From NCBI RefSeq assembly GCF_022808865.1, contig NZ_JAKZLB010000005.1, positions 213,786 to 277,785 of the forward strand: DNA of 64,000 bases, written 5' to 3'. Position 1 is the first letter of the stretch, and each line of letters starts with the position of its first letter. A program made the translations under genes and the position numbers. The notes under the pieces were generated by a model. It was not told where the DNA came from, made no database searches, and worked only from the letters and a program-made list of their open reading frames with translations. Positions 1 through 7,365 of the stretch are shown piece after piece. The stretch is from Geothrix oryzisoli (GTDB lineage Bacteria; Acidobacteriota; Holophagae; Holophagales; Holophagaceae).

Positions 1-370
1 GGCGGTCGATGCCCAGGTGCGTGCCCGCCGGCGCCGGGCGGGCCTCGGGCCAGGGCAGGGCGGCCAGGCTCTGCAGCAGGCGGGCCATGGCCCTCAGGCC
101 GTCCCGAAGCTGGCGCCAGTGCTCCGACAGCAGCCAGCCTGCCGGGTTCAGCAGCTCGTCCAGGGCCTCGTCCATGGGCAGCACCGGCAGGAGATCCGGC
201 GACTGCATCCAGAGGTCCTGCAGCTCCATCTGGTGCAGCCGCCGCAGTCCCGCGAGCCCGTCCCAGGGCTGCATGGCCCCCAGGGCCGCCCGGGCCGGCG
301 CCGTGCGGGCCCCCGACTCGATCAGGCGCACCGCATCGGGGAATTCAAGGGCATGGAGTTCAGGGTTCAT
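1..370 (-). CDS. mutS2: MutS2-like endonuclease/recombination-suppressing ATPase, N-terminal part only
   Basis: The first 123 codons of a minus-strand gene that runs off the left edge. It starts with ATG at 370 (MNPELHALEFPDAVRLIESG) and continues with a leucine-rich helical region. MutS2 proteins begin with this kind of segment (LEF, then ARTAPAR, then a helical clamp region) before the MutS core and ATPase. The ATPase, the Smr nuclease domain and the rest of the gene lie outside the window. MutS2 acts on branched DNA and collided ribosomes rather than in classical mismatch repair. It lies downstream of rpsU on the same strand but beyond a strong terminator, so it probably has its own promoter in 371-398. 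The call rests only on the N-terminus; another helical protein cannot be excluded. Confidence 0.65.
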   Translation of the reverse strand, partial: MNPELHALEFPDAVRLIESGARTAPARAALGAMQPWDGLAGLRRLHQMELQDLWMQSPDLLPVLPMDEALDELLNPAGWLLSEHWRQLRDGLRAMARLLQSLAALPWPEARPAPAGTHLGIDR

Positions 371-398
371 GGGCGACATCTTCAGCCTTCAGTAAAAC

Positions 399-425
399 AA
401 AAGGCCCGCTTCCGCGGGCCTTTTT
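399..425 (-). terminator. Rho-independent terminator of rpsU (symmetrical)
   Basis: A perfect 11-bp inverted repeat (399-409 and 414-424) with a TTCC loop. It carries A-runs on one side and T-runs on the other, so it can terminate in both directions. It sits 23 bases after the rpsU stop and ahead of mutS2. Confidence 0.9.
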
Positions 426-447
426 CGAGAGGAAGCGGAGCTTCATC

Positions 448-654
448 TCATCCGATCATGCGGCGCTCCTGAGCGAGGCGCTTCAGGGTCTTCTTACGGG
501 CGGCGAGCATCTTGCGCTTGCGCTTGGTGCTGGGCTTCTCGTAGTGCTGGCGCTTCTTCAGCTCGCTGAGAATGCCGGACTTCTCGCACTTCCGCTTGAA
601 GCGGCGAAGGGCGAACTCGAAGGTTTCGTCTTCTTTGACCTTGACCAAAGGCAT
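448..654 (-). CDS. rpsU: 30S ribosomal protein S21
   Basis: A 68-residue, strongly basic protein ([20 protein letters not shown]...) matching the small-subunit protein S21 in length and in its N-terminal motif, followed by the usual Lys/Arg-rich tail. S21 joins the 30S platform near the anti-Shine-Dalgarno end of 16S rRNA and helps translation initiation. The ATG at 654 is preceded by an excellent Shine-Dalgarno (AAAGGAGGT, about 7 bases away). The gene is monocistronic, diverges from the kinase gene and ends at the strong terminator at 399-425. Confidence 0.97.
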   Translation of the reverse strand: MPLVKVKEDETFEFALRRFKRKCEKSGILSELKKRQHYEKPSTKRKRKMLAARKKTLKRLAQERRMIG

Positions 655-792
655 ATGGATGCACCTCCTTTCCCGTGGATTTCAGCTGGGCTGCAGGGCA
701 GCACCGGACCGAACGAAAAGTCTACCTCAACACTGGGGTTATGGCGAGGAGGAAAGCCTCTGGTTACCCTTAACCCTCACTGCTTCTTCTGG

Positions 793-2736
793 ATGACCAT
801 GCGGCGCCCTCTCCTTCTCATCGTGGACGGCGAGTCCTTGCGGACTCCCGGCCTGGTGTCTGCCATGGAAGGCGATGGCTGGGAGGTCCAGTGGATCCGC
901 CACGACGGGTCGGAGGACTTCCTCCAGGCAGGCCTGGATCCGGATCTGCTGCTGCTGGATTCCTCCGCCCCCGGCGGGGCCGGCAGCGAACTGGTGCGGC
1001 GGCTCCGCGAGCGGAACCCCCGGCTGCCGGTCCTGGTGGTGACCGAAGGCCCCGGGAACGGGGAGGAGGCCGGGGCCGACGTGCAGGAATACCTGGAGCG
1101 CACGCGGCCCGATGGTGAGATCGCCGCCATCCTCCGCCGCTATCGCCCTGGAGCCGCCAGGCTCAGCACGCAGGACATCTTCGGCGACCTCCTGGCGGAC
1201 TTGGAGGGCGGCCTGGACTTTGTTCCGACCCAGCCGGGATCCGAAGCGCCGGCGGCGCAGCCCCCCCTCAGCGCCGCGGACATCTTCGGCGAGGTGATCG
1301 AGGAGGTGGAAGCACTGCCCGAACCCGCTCCGGCCAGGACCCTGGTGCGGGTGGCCCCGGCGCTGGCCTCGATGTCAGGCTCGGCGCCGACCCCCTCCCT
1401 GCCGCCGGCGTCGCCCCTGGGCCCCTCGGACTTCACGCTCAGCGGCATTTCCGGAGTCCATGACCCCTTCGCCTGGTCCGGCGGCCCGGCGGGCGCCCCC
1501 GAGGCTCCTCCTGCGCAGGAGGCCAAACCCGCGGCCGTGGGAACGCCGGACATCCTGGAGGAGTACGGGAACTACTTCCTGCTGGAGAAGATCGCCATCG
1601 GCGGCATGGCAGAGCTGTTCAAGGCCCAGCAGCGGGGTGTGCAGGGCTTCCAGAAGATCGTGGCCATCAAGCGCATCCTGCCGCACTTCAGCGACAACGA
1701 GGACTTCGTCACCATGTTCATCGACGAGGCCAAGCTGGCAGCCCAGCTGACCCACCCGAACATCGTGCAGATCTTCGACCTGGGGAAGGCCGGCAGTTCG
1801 TACTACATCGCCATGGAGTATGTGAATGGCCGCGACCTCCGCACGCTGCTGCGGAAGGTTCGGGAATACGGCCTGCCCTTCCCGGAGCAGGTGGCGGCCT
1901 TCGTGGTGATGAAGGTGGCTGCCGCCCTGGACTACGCCCACCGGAAGCGGGGGTTCGACGACCGCGAGCTGAAGCTGGTCCACCGGGACATCAGCCCCCA
2001 GAACGTGATCCTCTCCACCGAGGGCGCCGTCAAGCTCGTGGACTTCGGCATCGCCAAGGCCGCCAGCAAGGCCAGCCACACCGTGGCGGGGGCGCTCAAG
2101 GGGAAGCTGCTCTACATGAGCCCGGAACAGGCCACGGGCCAGCCCCTGGACAACCGCTCGGACCTCTACTCGCTGGGTCTGGTCCTGTTCGAGCTGCTCA
2201 CGGGCGAGCGCTGCTTCCAGGCAGACTCGGAGCTCGGCGTGCTCGAGAAGGTGCGCCTCGGCCGGGTGTCGGACCTGCTCGCGCTGAATCCGAAAGTGTC
2301 GAAGGAGATGGTGGCCATCGTGAACCGGGCGCTCCAGAAGAGCGTGGACCATCGCTATCCCTCGGCGCGGTTCATGGAGCGCGACCTGCGCGACTACCTC
2401 CAGCGCCTGGGTCCGCCCATCACCGAGCACGACGTGGCGGAGTACATGCAGACCCTGCTCAACGGGACCCCCGAGAACCTCGAGAACCTGATCGCCTCCC
2501 GGTTTCCGCCACCCGCGGGCTTCACGAGCGGGACCCACCGCAATCTGGCGCTCCAGGCGGACACGGCCATCCGGAAGGTCCCCCTGGCCGCCGAGACGCT
2601 GGATTCCGACCTGGAACCCCTGGAGCCCCTCGAGCCGATCGAAGAGATCCCGCCCCGGCCGCGCTGGCTGTTGCCCGTGATTCTGGGCCTTTCGGCGATC
2701 CTCGTGGCCCTGCTGGCCATCGCCCGGTGGTCATGA
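793..2736 (+). CDS. Membrane Ser/Thr protein kinase with N-terminal receiver-like domain
   Basis: A 647-residue protein from ATG 793; ATG 799 is equally possible, and neither has a clear Shine-Dalgarno. Residues about 3-115 resemble a CheY receiver: the VDGE acid pocket, a LLLLDSS phospho-acceptor Asp and a VVTEG Thr are present, but the conserved C-terminal Lys is not evident. Two short repeats follow (QDIFGDLL and ADIFGEVI) in a Pro/Ala-rich linker. A Hanks-type kinase domain starts near residue 261, with the ATP-binding Lys in VAIK (K293), HRDISPQN (D399) and DFG (D417). One membrane helix lies at about 627-645 at the extreme C-terminus. The kinase keeps all catalytic residues and is probably active, tail-anchored and cytoplasm-facing. 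It diverges from rpsU. Confidence 0.9.
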   Translation: MTMRRPLLLIVDGESLRTPGLVSAMEGDGWEVQWIRHDGSEDFLQAGLDPDLLLLDSSAPGGAGSELVRRLRERNPRLPVLVVTEGPGNGEEAGADVQEYLERTRPDGEIAAILRRYRPGAARLSTQDIFGDLLADLEGGLDFVPTQPGSEAPAAQPPLSAADIFGEVIEEVEALPEPAPARTLVRVAPALASMSGSAPTPSLPPASPLGPSDFTLSGISGVHDPFAWSGGPAGAPEAPPAQEAKPAAVGTPDILEEYGNYFLLEKIAIGGMAELFKAQQRGVQGFQKIVAIKRILPHFSDNEDFVTMFIDEAKLAAQLTHPNIVQIFDLGKAGSSYYIAMEYVNGRDLRTLLRKVREYGLPFPEQVAAFVVMKVAAALDYAHRKRGFDDRELKLVHRDISPQNVILSTEGAVKLVDFGIAKAASKASHTVAGALKGKLLYMSPEQATGQPLDNRSDLYSLGLVLFELLTGERCFQADSELGVLEKVRLGRVSDLLALNPKVSKEMVAIVNRALQKSVDHRYPSARFMERDLRDYLQRLGPPITEHDVAEYMQTLLNGTPENLENLIASRFPPPAGFTSGTHRNLALQADTAIRKVPLAAETLDSDLEPLEPLEPIEEIPPRPRWLLPVILGLSAILVALLAIARWS

Positions 2737-2810
2737 CCCAGTGGTCCTGAACAGGCGATCTGGATAAGATCACCCTTTCCGAACAGTTTCGCCGCCCCCA
2801 GGGAGCACCC

Positions 2811-3041
2811 ATGGATCTGAGCCAGGATCAGAAGGCCTTCTACGAGACCACCCGCGAGCGCTGTCGCTCCGAGGTGTCCCAGATCAACAACACCATCGCT
2901 TCCGAAGTGCAGCGCGTGAAGGAACTGCTCACCAGCCTGAGCAACCGCAAGACCGCCGTGCTCCAGATGTACGGCGCCGCCTGCGAAGTGCTGGGCGAAG
3001 AGAACGATCTCGCCGAAGAATCCATCGATATCGAGTTTTAG
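2811..3041 (+). CDS. Small helical protein of unknown function
   Basis: A 76-residue acidic, helix-forming protein (MDLSQDQKAFYETTRER...) with heptad-like spacing through EVQRVKELLTSLSNRK and a single internal Cys. I do not recognise the family. It has no signal peptide or membrane segment, so it should be cytoplasmic. A GGGAG ribosome-binding site precedes the ATG. It follows the kinase gene by 74 bases and may be co-transcribed with it; a repeat that can fold as a hairpin begins at its stop codon. Coding status rests on clean composition, the ribosome-binding site and typical codon use. Confidence 0.7.
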   Translation: MDLSQDQKAFYETTRERCRSEVSQINNTIASEVQRVKELLTSLSNRKTAVLQMYGAACEVLGEENDLAEESIDIEF

Positions 3042-3103
3042 CTGTCTGCTATCAGCTATCAGCTATCAGCTCTCAGTCACTGACAGCTGATAGCTGACAG
3101 CTA
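3039..3103. repeat. Tandem heptamer and inverted repeat (hairpin)
   Basis: The left half holds three tandem copies of CTATCAG. The right half is the near-perfect reverse complement of its start: about 20 of 22 positions pair between 3040-3061 and 3082-3103. It lies exactly between two convergent genes (stops at 3041 and 3101), so it may work as a shared transcription end. The sequence differs in composition from its surroundings and looks like a dispersed intergenic repeat. Confidence 0.75.
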
Positions 3104-3352
3104 TTCATGAACCCGCATCAGCGGCGCTGCGCACTTCTGGCAGTTGCTCTGGTGGGGGGGATTCTTTTTCCCGCAGTGGCTGCATACCAGGATGTGGGCG
3201 CGCTTGCGGCGCCAGATCCGCAGGTAGAGCACGCCGAGGAGCACGACCAGCAGGCAGCCCTTCTGCCAGGACTGGAGGACAAAGCCCGTGGGGGTCTCGG
3301 CCTTCGGCTTTTCAGGCTGTCCCTGGAGGCTGAGGGTGGTGTCCTGGTTCAT
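3101..3352 (-). CDS. Small membrane protein with C-terminal zinc ribbon
   Basis: An 83-residue protein. Residues about 32-48 (GCLLVVLLGVLYLRIW) form a membrane helix. The C-terminal third holds two CxxC pairs (CSHCGKKNPPHQSNCQKC), the pattern of a zinc ribbon of the DUF2116/zinc-ribbon_2 kind. The basic stretch after the helix places the ribbon in the cytoplasm by the positive-inside rule. It overlaps the end of scpB by 4 bases and is the last gene of the psd-scpB operon. Function unknown. Confidence 0.75.
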   Translation of the reverse strand: MNQDTTLSLQGQPEKPKAETPTGFVLQSWQKGCLLVVLLGVLYLRIWRRKRAHILVCSHCGKKNPPHQSNCQKCAAPLMRVHE

Positions 3353-4023
3353 GGTTCGAACCCTTCCTCGGGCAGGTCTTCGATCGTCTCCATCGCGTCC
3401 TCCCCGAAGAGCCCGCCTTCAGGCATCGGCGGTTCGAGCGCGGCCAAAGCCTGGGCTTCCAGGCGGCCTTCGCCGAAGTCGTCCAGCCGCGGGAGGTCAT
3501 GCAGGCTCTTCAGGCCGAAGTGCAGGAGAAAGGCCTGGGTGGTGGCGTAGGTCATCGGCCGGCCCACCACGGGCTTGCGGCCCGCGGGGATGATGAGCTG
3601 GCGCTCCAGAAGGCTCTTCACCTGGTTGGCGCTGCTGGTGACACCCCGGATGGCGTTCAGCTCCGTGATGGTGACGGGCTGGCGGTAGGCGACGATGGCC
3701 AGCGCCTCGATCTGCGCCGGCGTGAGCTTGCCGCTGCGCGTGGTGGTCACCAGCCGGGCGACCATCTCCCGGTAGAGCGGGCTGGTGGCCATGCGCCACC
3801 CGCCGCCCACCTCGAGGAGGCGCAACCCGCTGGCGCCGCTCAGGCGTTCTTGCAGTTTCTCGATGCCCTGCTGGAGGGCGCCGTCCCCCAGGCCCGTGAG
3901 CTCCCTCAACCGGGCCAGGTCCAGCACCTCGCCGGCCGCGGTGAACAGGGCCTCGAGGGCGCCCGGCAGGTCGCCGCCCTCATCCCAGAGGGGCTCCTGG
4001 TTGAAGATATCGGTCTCGTTCAC
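3349..4023 (-). CDS. scpB: Segregation and condensation protein B (ScpB)
   Basis: A 224-residue protein from GTG 4023, whose TGA/GTG overlap with the upstream psd stop marks translational coupling; an upstream in-frame start at 4083 would lie inside psd. It has the tandem winged-helix layout of ScpB: LEALFTAAGEVLDLARL near the N-terminus and LTPAQIEALAIVAYRQPVTI, then VVGRPMTYATT, in the second half. ScpB bridges the SMC head and the kleisin ScpA in chromosome condensation. The C-terminal about 40 residues are acidic and variable, as is usual. ScpA is not in this window; here scpB follows psd. Confidence 0.92.
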   Translation of the reverse strand: MNETDIFNQEPLWDEGGDLPGALEALFTAAGEVLDLARLRELTGLGDGALQQGIEKLQERLSGASGLRLLEVGGGWRMATSPLYREMVARLVTTTRSGKLTPAQIEALAIVAYRQPVTITELNAIRGVTSSANQVKSLLERQLIIPAGRKPVVGRPMTYATTQAFLLHFGLKSLHDLPRLDDFGEGRLEAQALAALEPPMPEGGLFGEDAMETIEDLPEEGFEP

Positions 4024-4952
4024 CGGTACGCCCCCAGCCGCTGTCCCACCTTCACGCTGCCCTCCGTGCGGAGTGGTGCCCAATCCCTGGCCCTCGGCCC
4101 GCCGATGAGCAGGACCACGGTGGAGCCGAATTCGAACGTGCCGAGATCCTCGCCCGGCGCGCAGGGCAGCAGGTTCACGGGGAACCCGCCATCTTCCGGC
4201 AGGCTCCGGCCTCCAAGCCAGCGGGCGTCGATGACCACCCCGCCCACGTGCGTGGCGCCGACCAGCACGGCGGCCACCTCGAGACCTTCGCAGGTGCCCG
4301 CGCCCAGGGCGGTCCAGACCGCGCGCCGGTTGCGCTCATAGAGGCGGGGGATGGCGCCGGTGCTGGCGTCGTTCACGGGCCAGAGTTCACCCTCCACGCG
4401 GCTGACGGCCGTGACCTTGCCTTCCAGGGGCACGTGGATGCGGTGGTAGTCCTTGGGCGACAGGTAGAGGGTGAGGTACTGGCCGCCCTCGAAACGATCG
4501 GCGCCCCGCTCATGCTTCAGGAGTTCGGAGAGGCGGTAGGGCAGGCCCTTGGCCTGGATGGCCGTATCGGCCTGGATGCGGCCGCTGGCGATGATGCGGG
4601 CGTCCACGGGGCTGTTCAGTGCGCCGGGCAGGGGCGCGTCCTGGGGGCGGAGGCCCGCCTTGAGGCGCCGCGTGAACAGGGCCTGGAGGCTGGGGTAGTC
4701 CCCCAGGGCGTGCTCGGCTTCCTCGAGGTCGATGCCGAAGTGCCCCGCGAACCGGCCCAGCAGCGGCTCGCGCCAGGCGTGCGGCAGGGAGCGGGCCGCG
4801 GCCCAGCCCACCACCCGTGAGCCAAGCTTCTTGGGGTACAGACCCAGCAGCCTCAGGGAGAAGGGGCCCGGTGTCCAGAGTAGGACGTAGGCCACCCAGA
4901 GCAGGGCTAGGACGAGCGCGACGCGCGCGGGCTGGGGCCAGGTCAGATGCAT
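4020..4952 (-). CDS. psd: Phosphatidylserine decarboxylase proenzyme
   Basis: A 310-residue protein from ATG 4952. An N-terminal hydrophobic segment (VALVLALLWVAYVLLW) anchors it to the inner membrane. The core holds NSPVDARI, YHRIHVPLEG and the C-terminal self-cleavage motif FGST. The Ser of that motif (S277) becomes the pyruvoyl cofactor when the chain is cut into beta and alpha subunits. The enzyme decarboxylates phosphatidylserine to phosphatidylethanolamine. The motif is FGST rather than the common LGST, but the cleavage residues are kept. It starts 69 bases from the divergent methyltransferase gene and overlaps scpB by 4 bases. Confidence 0.95.
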   Translation of the reverse strand: MHLTWPQPARVALVLALLWVAYVLLWTPGPFSLRLLGLYPKKLGSRVVGWAAARSLPHAWREPLLGRFAGHFGIDLEEAEHALGDYPSLQALFTRRLKAGLRPQDAPLPGALNSPVDARIIASGRIQADTAIQAKGLPYRLSELLKHERGADRFEGGQYLTLYLSPKDYHRIHVPLEGKVTAVSRVEGELWPVNDASTGAIPRLYERNRRAVWTALGAGTCEGLEVAAVLVGATHVGGVVIDARWLGGRSLPEDGGFPVNLLPCAPGEDLGTFEFGSTVVLLIGGPRARDWAPLRTEGSVKVGQRLGAYR

Positions 4953-5021
4953 CGCCACAGGATAACCCGCCTGCCGCTTCCGCCGGTGGCCCCGGGAGAC
5001 AGGGGCGCCCACAATCGTCCC

Positions 5022-5669
5022 ATGGGTGCCGACACCGCCAACCTGATGCTGCTTTCCTTCGCGTGGATCGCCTACGCGGCCCTGCATTCCGGCCTGGCCT
5101 CCCTGGGATTAAAGCGTGCCGTGGCCGCCCACCTCCCGCGCCTGGTGCCGGCCTATCGGCTGGTCTACAACCTGGTCGCCAGCCTGGCGCTCCTGCCGAT
5201 CTTCGGGCTGGTGGTCGACCGGCCGGGGGTATGGCTGTGGCGCTGGAAGGGCCCCGGAGCCTGGGTGATGAACGGGCTGGCCCTCGTGGCGGCCGGGATC
5301 CTGGTCGCCTGGCCCGCCGGCTACGATCTGGGGGAATTCCTGGGCTGGCGGCAGCTCCGGACCCGCCGGGGCATGGCCGAGGACCTGGAGCCGTTCCGGA
5401 TCTCGACCCTGCACCGCTTCGTGCGGCATCCCTGGTACAGCCTGTTCCTGGTGATCCTCTGGACCCGCGACATGAACGCAGCGCGGCTTGTGTCGGCCGG
5501 ATGGATCACCGTCTACTTCATCGTCGGATCGTGGCTGGAGGAGCGGAAGCTCCTGGCCCGCTTCGGTGTCGCCTACCGGGACTACATGGACCGGGTTCCC
5601 GGCCTGCTCCCCCGGCCCTGGAGGACCCTGAGCCGGGCGGAGGCCCAGAGGCTGGAGGGCAGGCGATGA
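5022..5669 (+). CDS. Isoprenylcysteine-methyltransferase-like membrane methyltransferase
   Basis: A 215-residue integral membrane protein with about five hydrophobic helices. Near the C-terminus it has FVRHPWYSLFL and, about 45 residues on, EERKLLARFGVAYRDYMDRVP. This RHPxY ... EE ... FG..Y..Y...VP..LP pattern is the cofactor-binding signature of the ICMT/PEMT/NnrU methyltransferase group. The substrate cannot be told from sequence; a lipid, isoprenoid or quinone-linked substrate is plausible. The ATG at 5022 is chosen because the upstream in-frame ATG at 4947 overlaps psd. The stop overlaps the ATG of the next gene (ATGA), so the two are translationally coupled. Confidence 0.8.
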   Translation: MGADTANLMLLSFAWIAYAALHSGLASLGLKRAVAAHLPRLVPAYRLVYNLVASLALLPIFGLVVDRPGVWLWRWKGPGAWVMNGLALVAAGILVAWPAGYDLGEFLGWRQLRTRRGMAEDLEPFRISTLHRFVRHPWYSLFLVILWTRDMNAARLVSAGWITVYFIVGSWLEERKLLARFGVAYRDYMDRVPGLLPRPWRTLSRAEAQRLEGRR

Positions 5670-6253
5670 CATGGCAGCACATCACACCCGAGGAGGGCCG
5701 GCGGATGCCCTGGAAGAACGGCGGAGGCACGACGCTGGAGCTGGCCGTGGAGCCGCCCGGAGCTTCGCTGGAGTCGGGCTTCCGCTGGCGTCTGAGCTCC
5801 GCGGAAGTGGGGGTATCCGGGCCCTTCTCCCCGTTTCCGGGCCTGGAGCGGTGGCTGCTCCTGCTGGAGGGCGAGGGCTTCGACCTCGACTTCGGCCCCC
5901 GGGGCCGGGTGCGGCTCACCGAACCGCTGGCTCCCGTCCGTTTCTCCGGCGACTGGCCGGCCACGGCCACGCTGGTGGGCGGGCCCTGCACGGACTTCAA
6001 CCTGATGGTGGATCCCCGGTGCTGCCACGCGCGGGTGGAGTCCTTCCGCCTGGCCTCACCCCGCACCCTGTCCCGGCCGGCGGATTCGGCCCTGCTCGTC
6101 TTCGTGGCCGGGGGCACCGTCCATGTTCCGGAGGCGGACCTGCACCTGGGCCGGCGCCACCTGCTGCGGGTGGAGGATGGCCCAGACCGTCTTCAGCTGA
6201 TCCCGGGGTATGGCGGGGCGGCGCTGGTGGTCGTTGAACTCAGGAAGATCTAG
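5666..6253 (+). CDS. HutD/Ves family cupin protein
   Basis: A 195-residue protein opening with MTWQHITPEEGRRMPWKNGG. The WKNGGG motif followed by FRWRLSSAEV and SPFPGLERWLLLLEG is typical of the HutD/Ves family, a bicupin fold found in histidine-utilisation operons and as a cold-stress protein in E. coli. Its molecular role is not settled. No hut genes are near; here it is coupled by an ATGA overlap to the membrane methyltransferase. Its stop overlaps the stop of the convergent beta-propeller gene by 4 bases. Confidence 0.85.
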   Translation: MTWQHITPEEGRRMPWKNGGGTTLELAVEPPGASLESGFRWRLSSAEVGVSGPFSPFPGLERWLLLLEGEGFDLDFGPRGRVRLTEPLAPVRFSGDWPATATLVGGPCTDFNLMVDPRCCHARVESFRLASPRTLSRPADSALLVFVAGGTVHVPEADLHLGRRHLLRVEDGPDRLQLIPGYGGAALVVVELRKI

Positions 6254-7260
6254 CGTCCCACCACCAGGATCTGGAAGCTGCCGGGCGCCATGGCGGGCCG
6301 GGGCCTCGGCGTCTCCGCCGTCGGGGCCGGGGCGGGCGTGAACTCGGCGGTGGGGAGGTAGATCCGATGGGTCTTCTCGTCCAAGGCCAGGGTGCGCGCC
6401 CCACGCTTGGTGGGGACCTGCTCCAGGACGCTGTACCGGTCCGGGCTCTCCTGGCGGATGACGGTGAGGGTGCCTTCCCCATTGGAACTGAAGGCCAAGC
6501 CCAGCTCGGGATCGTAGGCGGCGGCATCGGCGCCGGCCCCGATGGCGGGCATGGCCACGATCTTCCCGGTGCCCGTGTCCAGCACCGCCATGAGCTTGTT
6601 GCCCCCGACGATGAAGAGCCGGTGGTGCTTCCGGTCGATGGCCATGCCCGTGGGATCCTGGAGGGGGGCCAGGGGCCAGCGCTGGTCCACGGTGAGCTTC
6701 TTCGCATCGATCACGGCCACTTCCGCCGAATCTTCCAGGTTCACGAACACATGTCCCTGGCCGTCCGTGGCGGCGAACTCCGGCTTGTGGCCGAAGGGGA
6801 TGGTCCCCACGGCATTCCCCGTGGCGGCGTCGAAGACCGTGGCGTTCCTCCCCCGGCCATTGAAGCTGAACACCCGGCTGGTGGCGGGATCGAAGAGGAT
6901 GGCGTCCGGGCCTTCGCCGGTGGCCTTGACCTGGCCGAGAACCTCCAGGGTCGCCAGCCGGAAGATGGTGATGGTGTGGCTCCGGCCGTTGCTCGTGAAA
7001 CCACGGTCCAGGCCCGGGGCCAGCGCGACGCCGTGGACGCCGTCCGTGCCTTTGATCTCCCCGATGGGCTTGCCGTCCAGGTCCAGGACCAGCACCCGGT
7101 CGGACCTGGGCACGTAGAGGCGCCGGGCCGAGCTGTCGAGGGCCACATAGTCCCACCCGCCCGATCCCCCGATGGGGAGGGTCTTCATGACGCGCAGGCC
7201 CGCCGCGGGAGGCGCGGCTACGAGGCCGAGGGGAAGAATCGATGCCAGGAGCAACCGCAT
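6250..7260 (-). CDS. Secreted YncE-like beta-propeller protein
   Basis: A 336-residue protein with an N-terminal signal peptide (LLLASILPLGLVAAPPAAG). The rest is a run of roughly 40-residue beta-propeller blades with repeated DPATSRVFSFNG, DAATGNAVGTI and DRKHHRLFIVGG type elements, as in YncE/cytochrome-D1-like seven-blade propellers. It should be periplasmic. Such proteins bind ligands or partners but rarely have a known activity, and no metal or catalytic motif stands out. A Pro-rich stretch (PAPAPTAETPRPRP) interrupts the last blade. It diverges from the binding-protein gene at 7366 and is probably transcribed alone. Confidence 0.8.
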   Translation of the reverse strand: MRLLLASILPLGLVAAPPAAGLRVMKTLPIGGSGGWDYVALDSSARRLYVPRSDRVLVLDLDGKPIGEIKGTDGVHGVALAPGLDRGFTSNGRSHTITIFRLATLEVLGQVKATGEGPDAILFDPATSRVFSFNGRGRNATVFDAATGNAVGTIPFGHKPEFAATDGQGHVFVNLEDSAEVAVIDAKKLTVDQRWPLAPLQDPTGMAIDRKHHRLFIVGGNKLMAVLDTGTGKIVAMPAIGAGADAAAYDPELGLAFSSNGEGTLTVIRQESPDRYSVLEQVPTKRGARTLALDEKTHRIYLPTAEFTPAPAPTAETPRPRPAMAPGSFQILVVGR

Positions 7261-7365
7261 GGCCGACCTCGGGGAAAGACCGCGAGCCTACCACGCGCCG
7301 GGAGATCCCGTCATGCTAGGCTCCCGTCCAGCATCCCATTCCAATCCCAAATCCAAGGAGCCAGC

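Noticed and set aside
17..472. Long plus-strand open frames at the left edge
   Set aside because: They are antisense to the mutS2 start and the rpsU terminator, and their amino-acid composition (Arg/Gln/Pro-rich) is that of a shadow frame.
1375..2538. 387-codon minus-strand open frame across the kinase gene
   Set aside because: Composition rich in His, Gly and Val without domains; the opposite strand encodes a complete kinase with all catalytic motifs.
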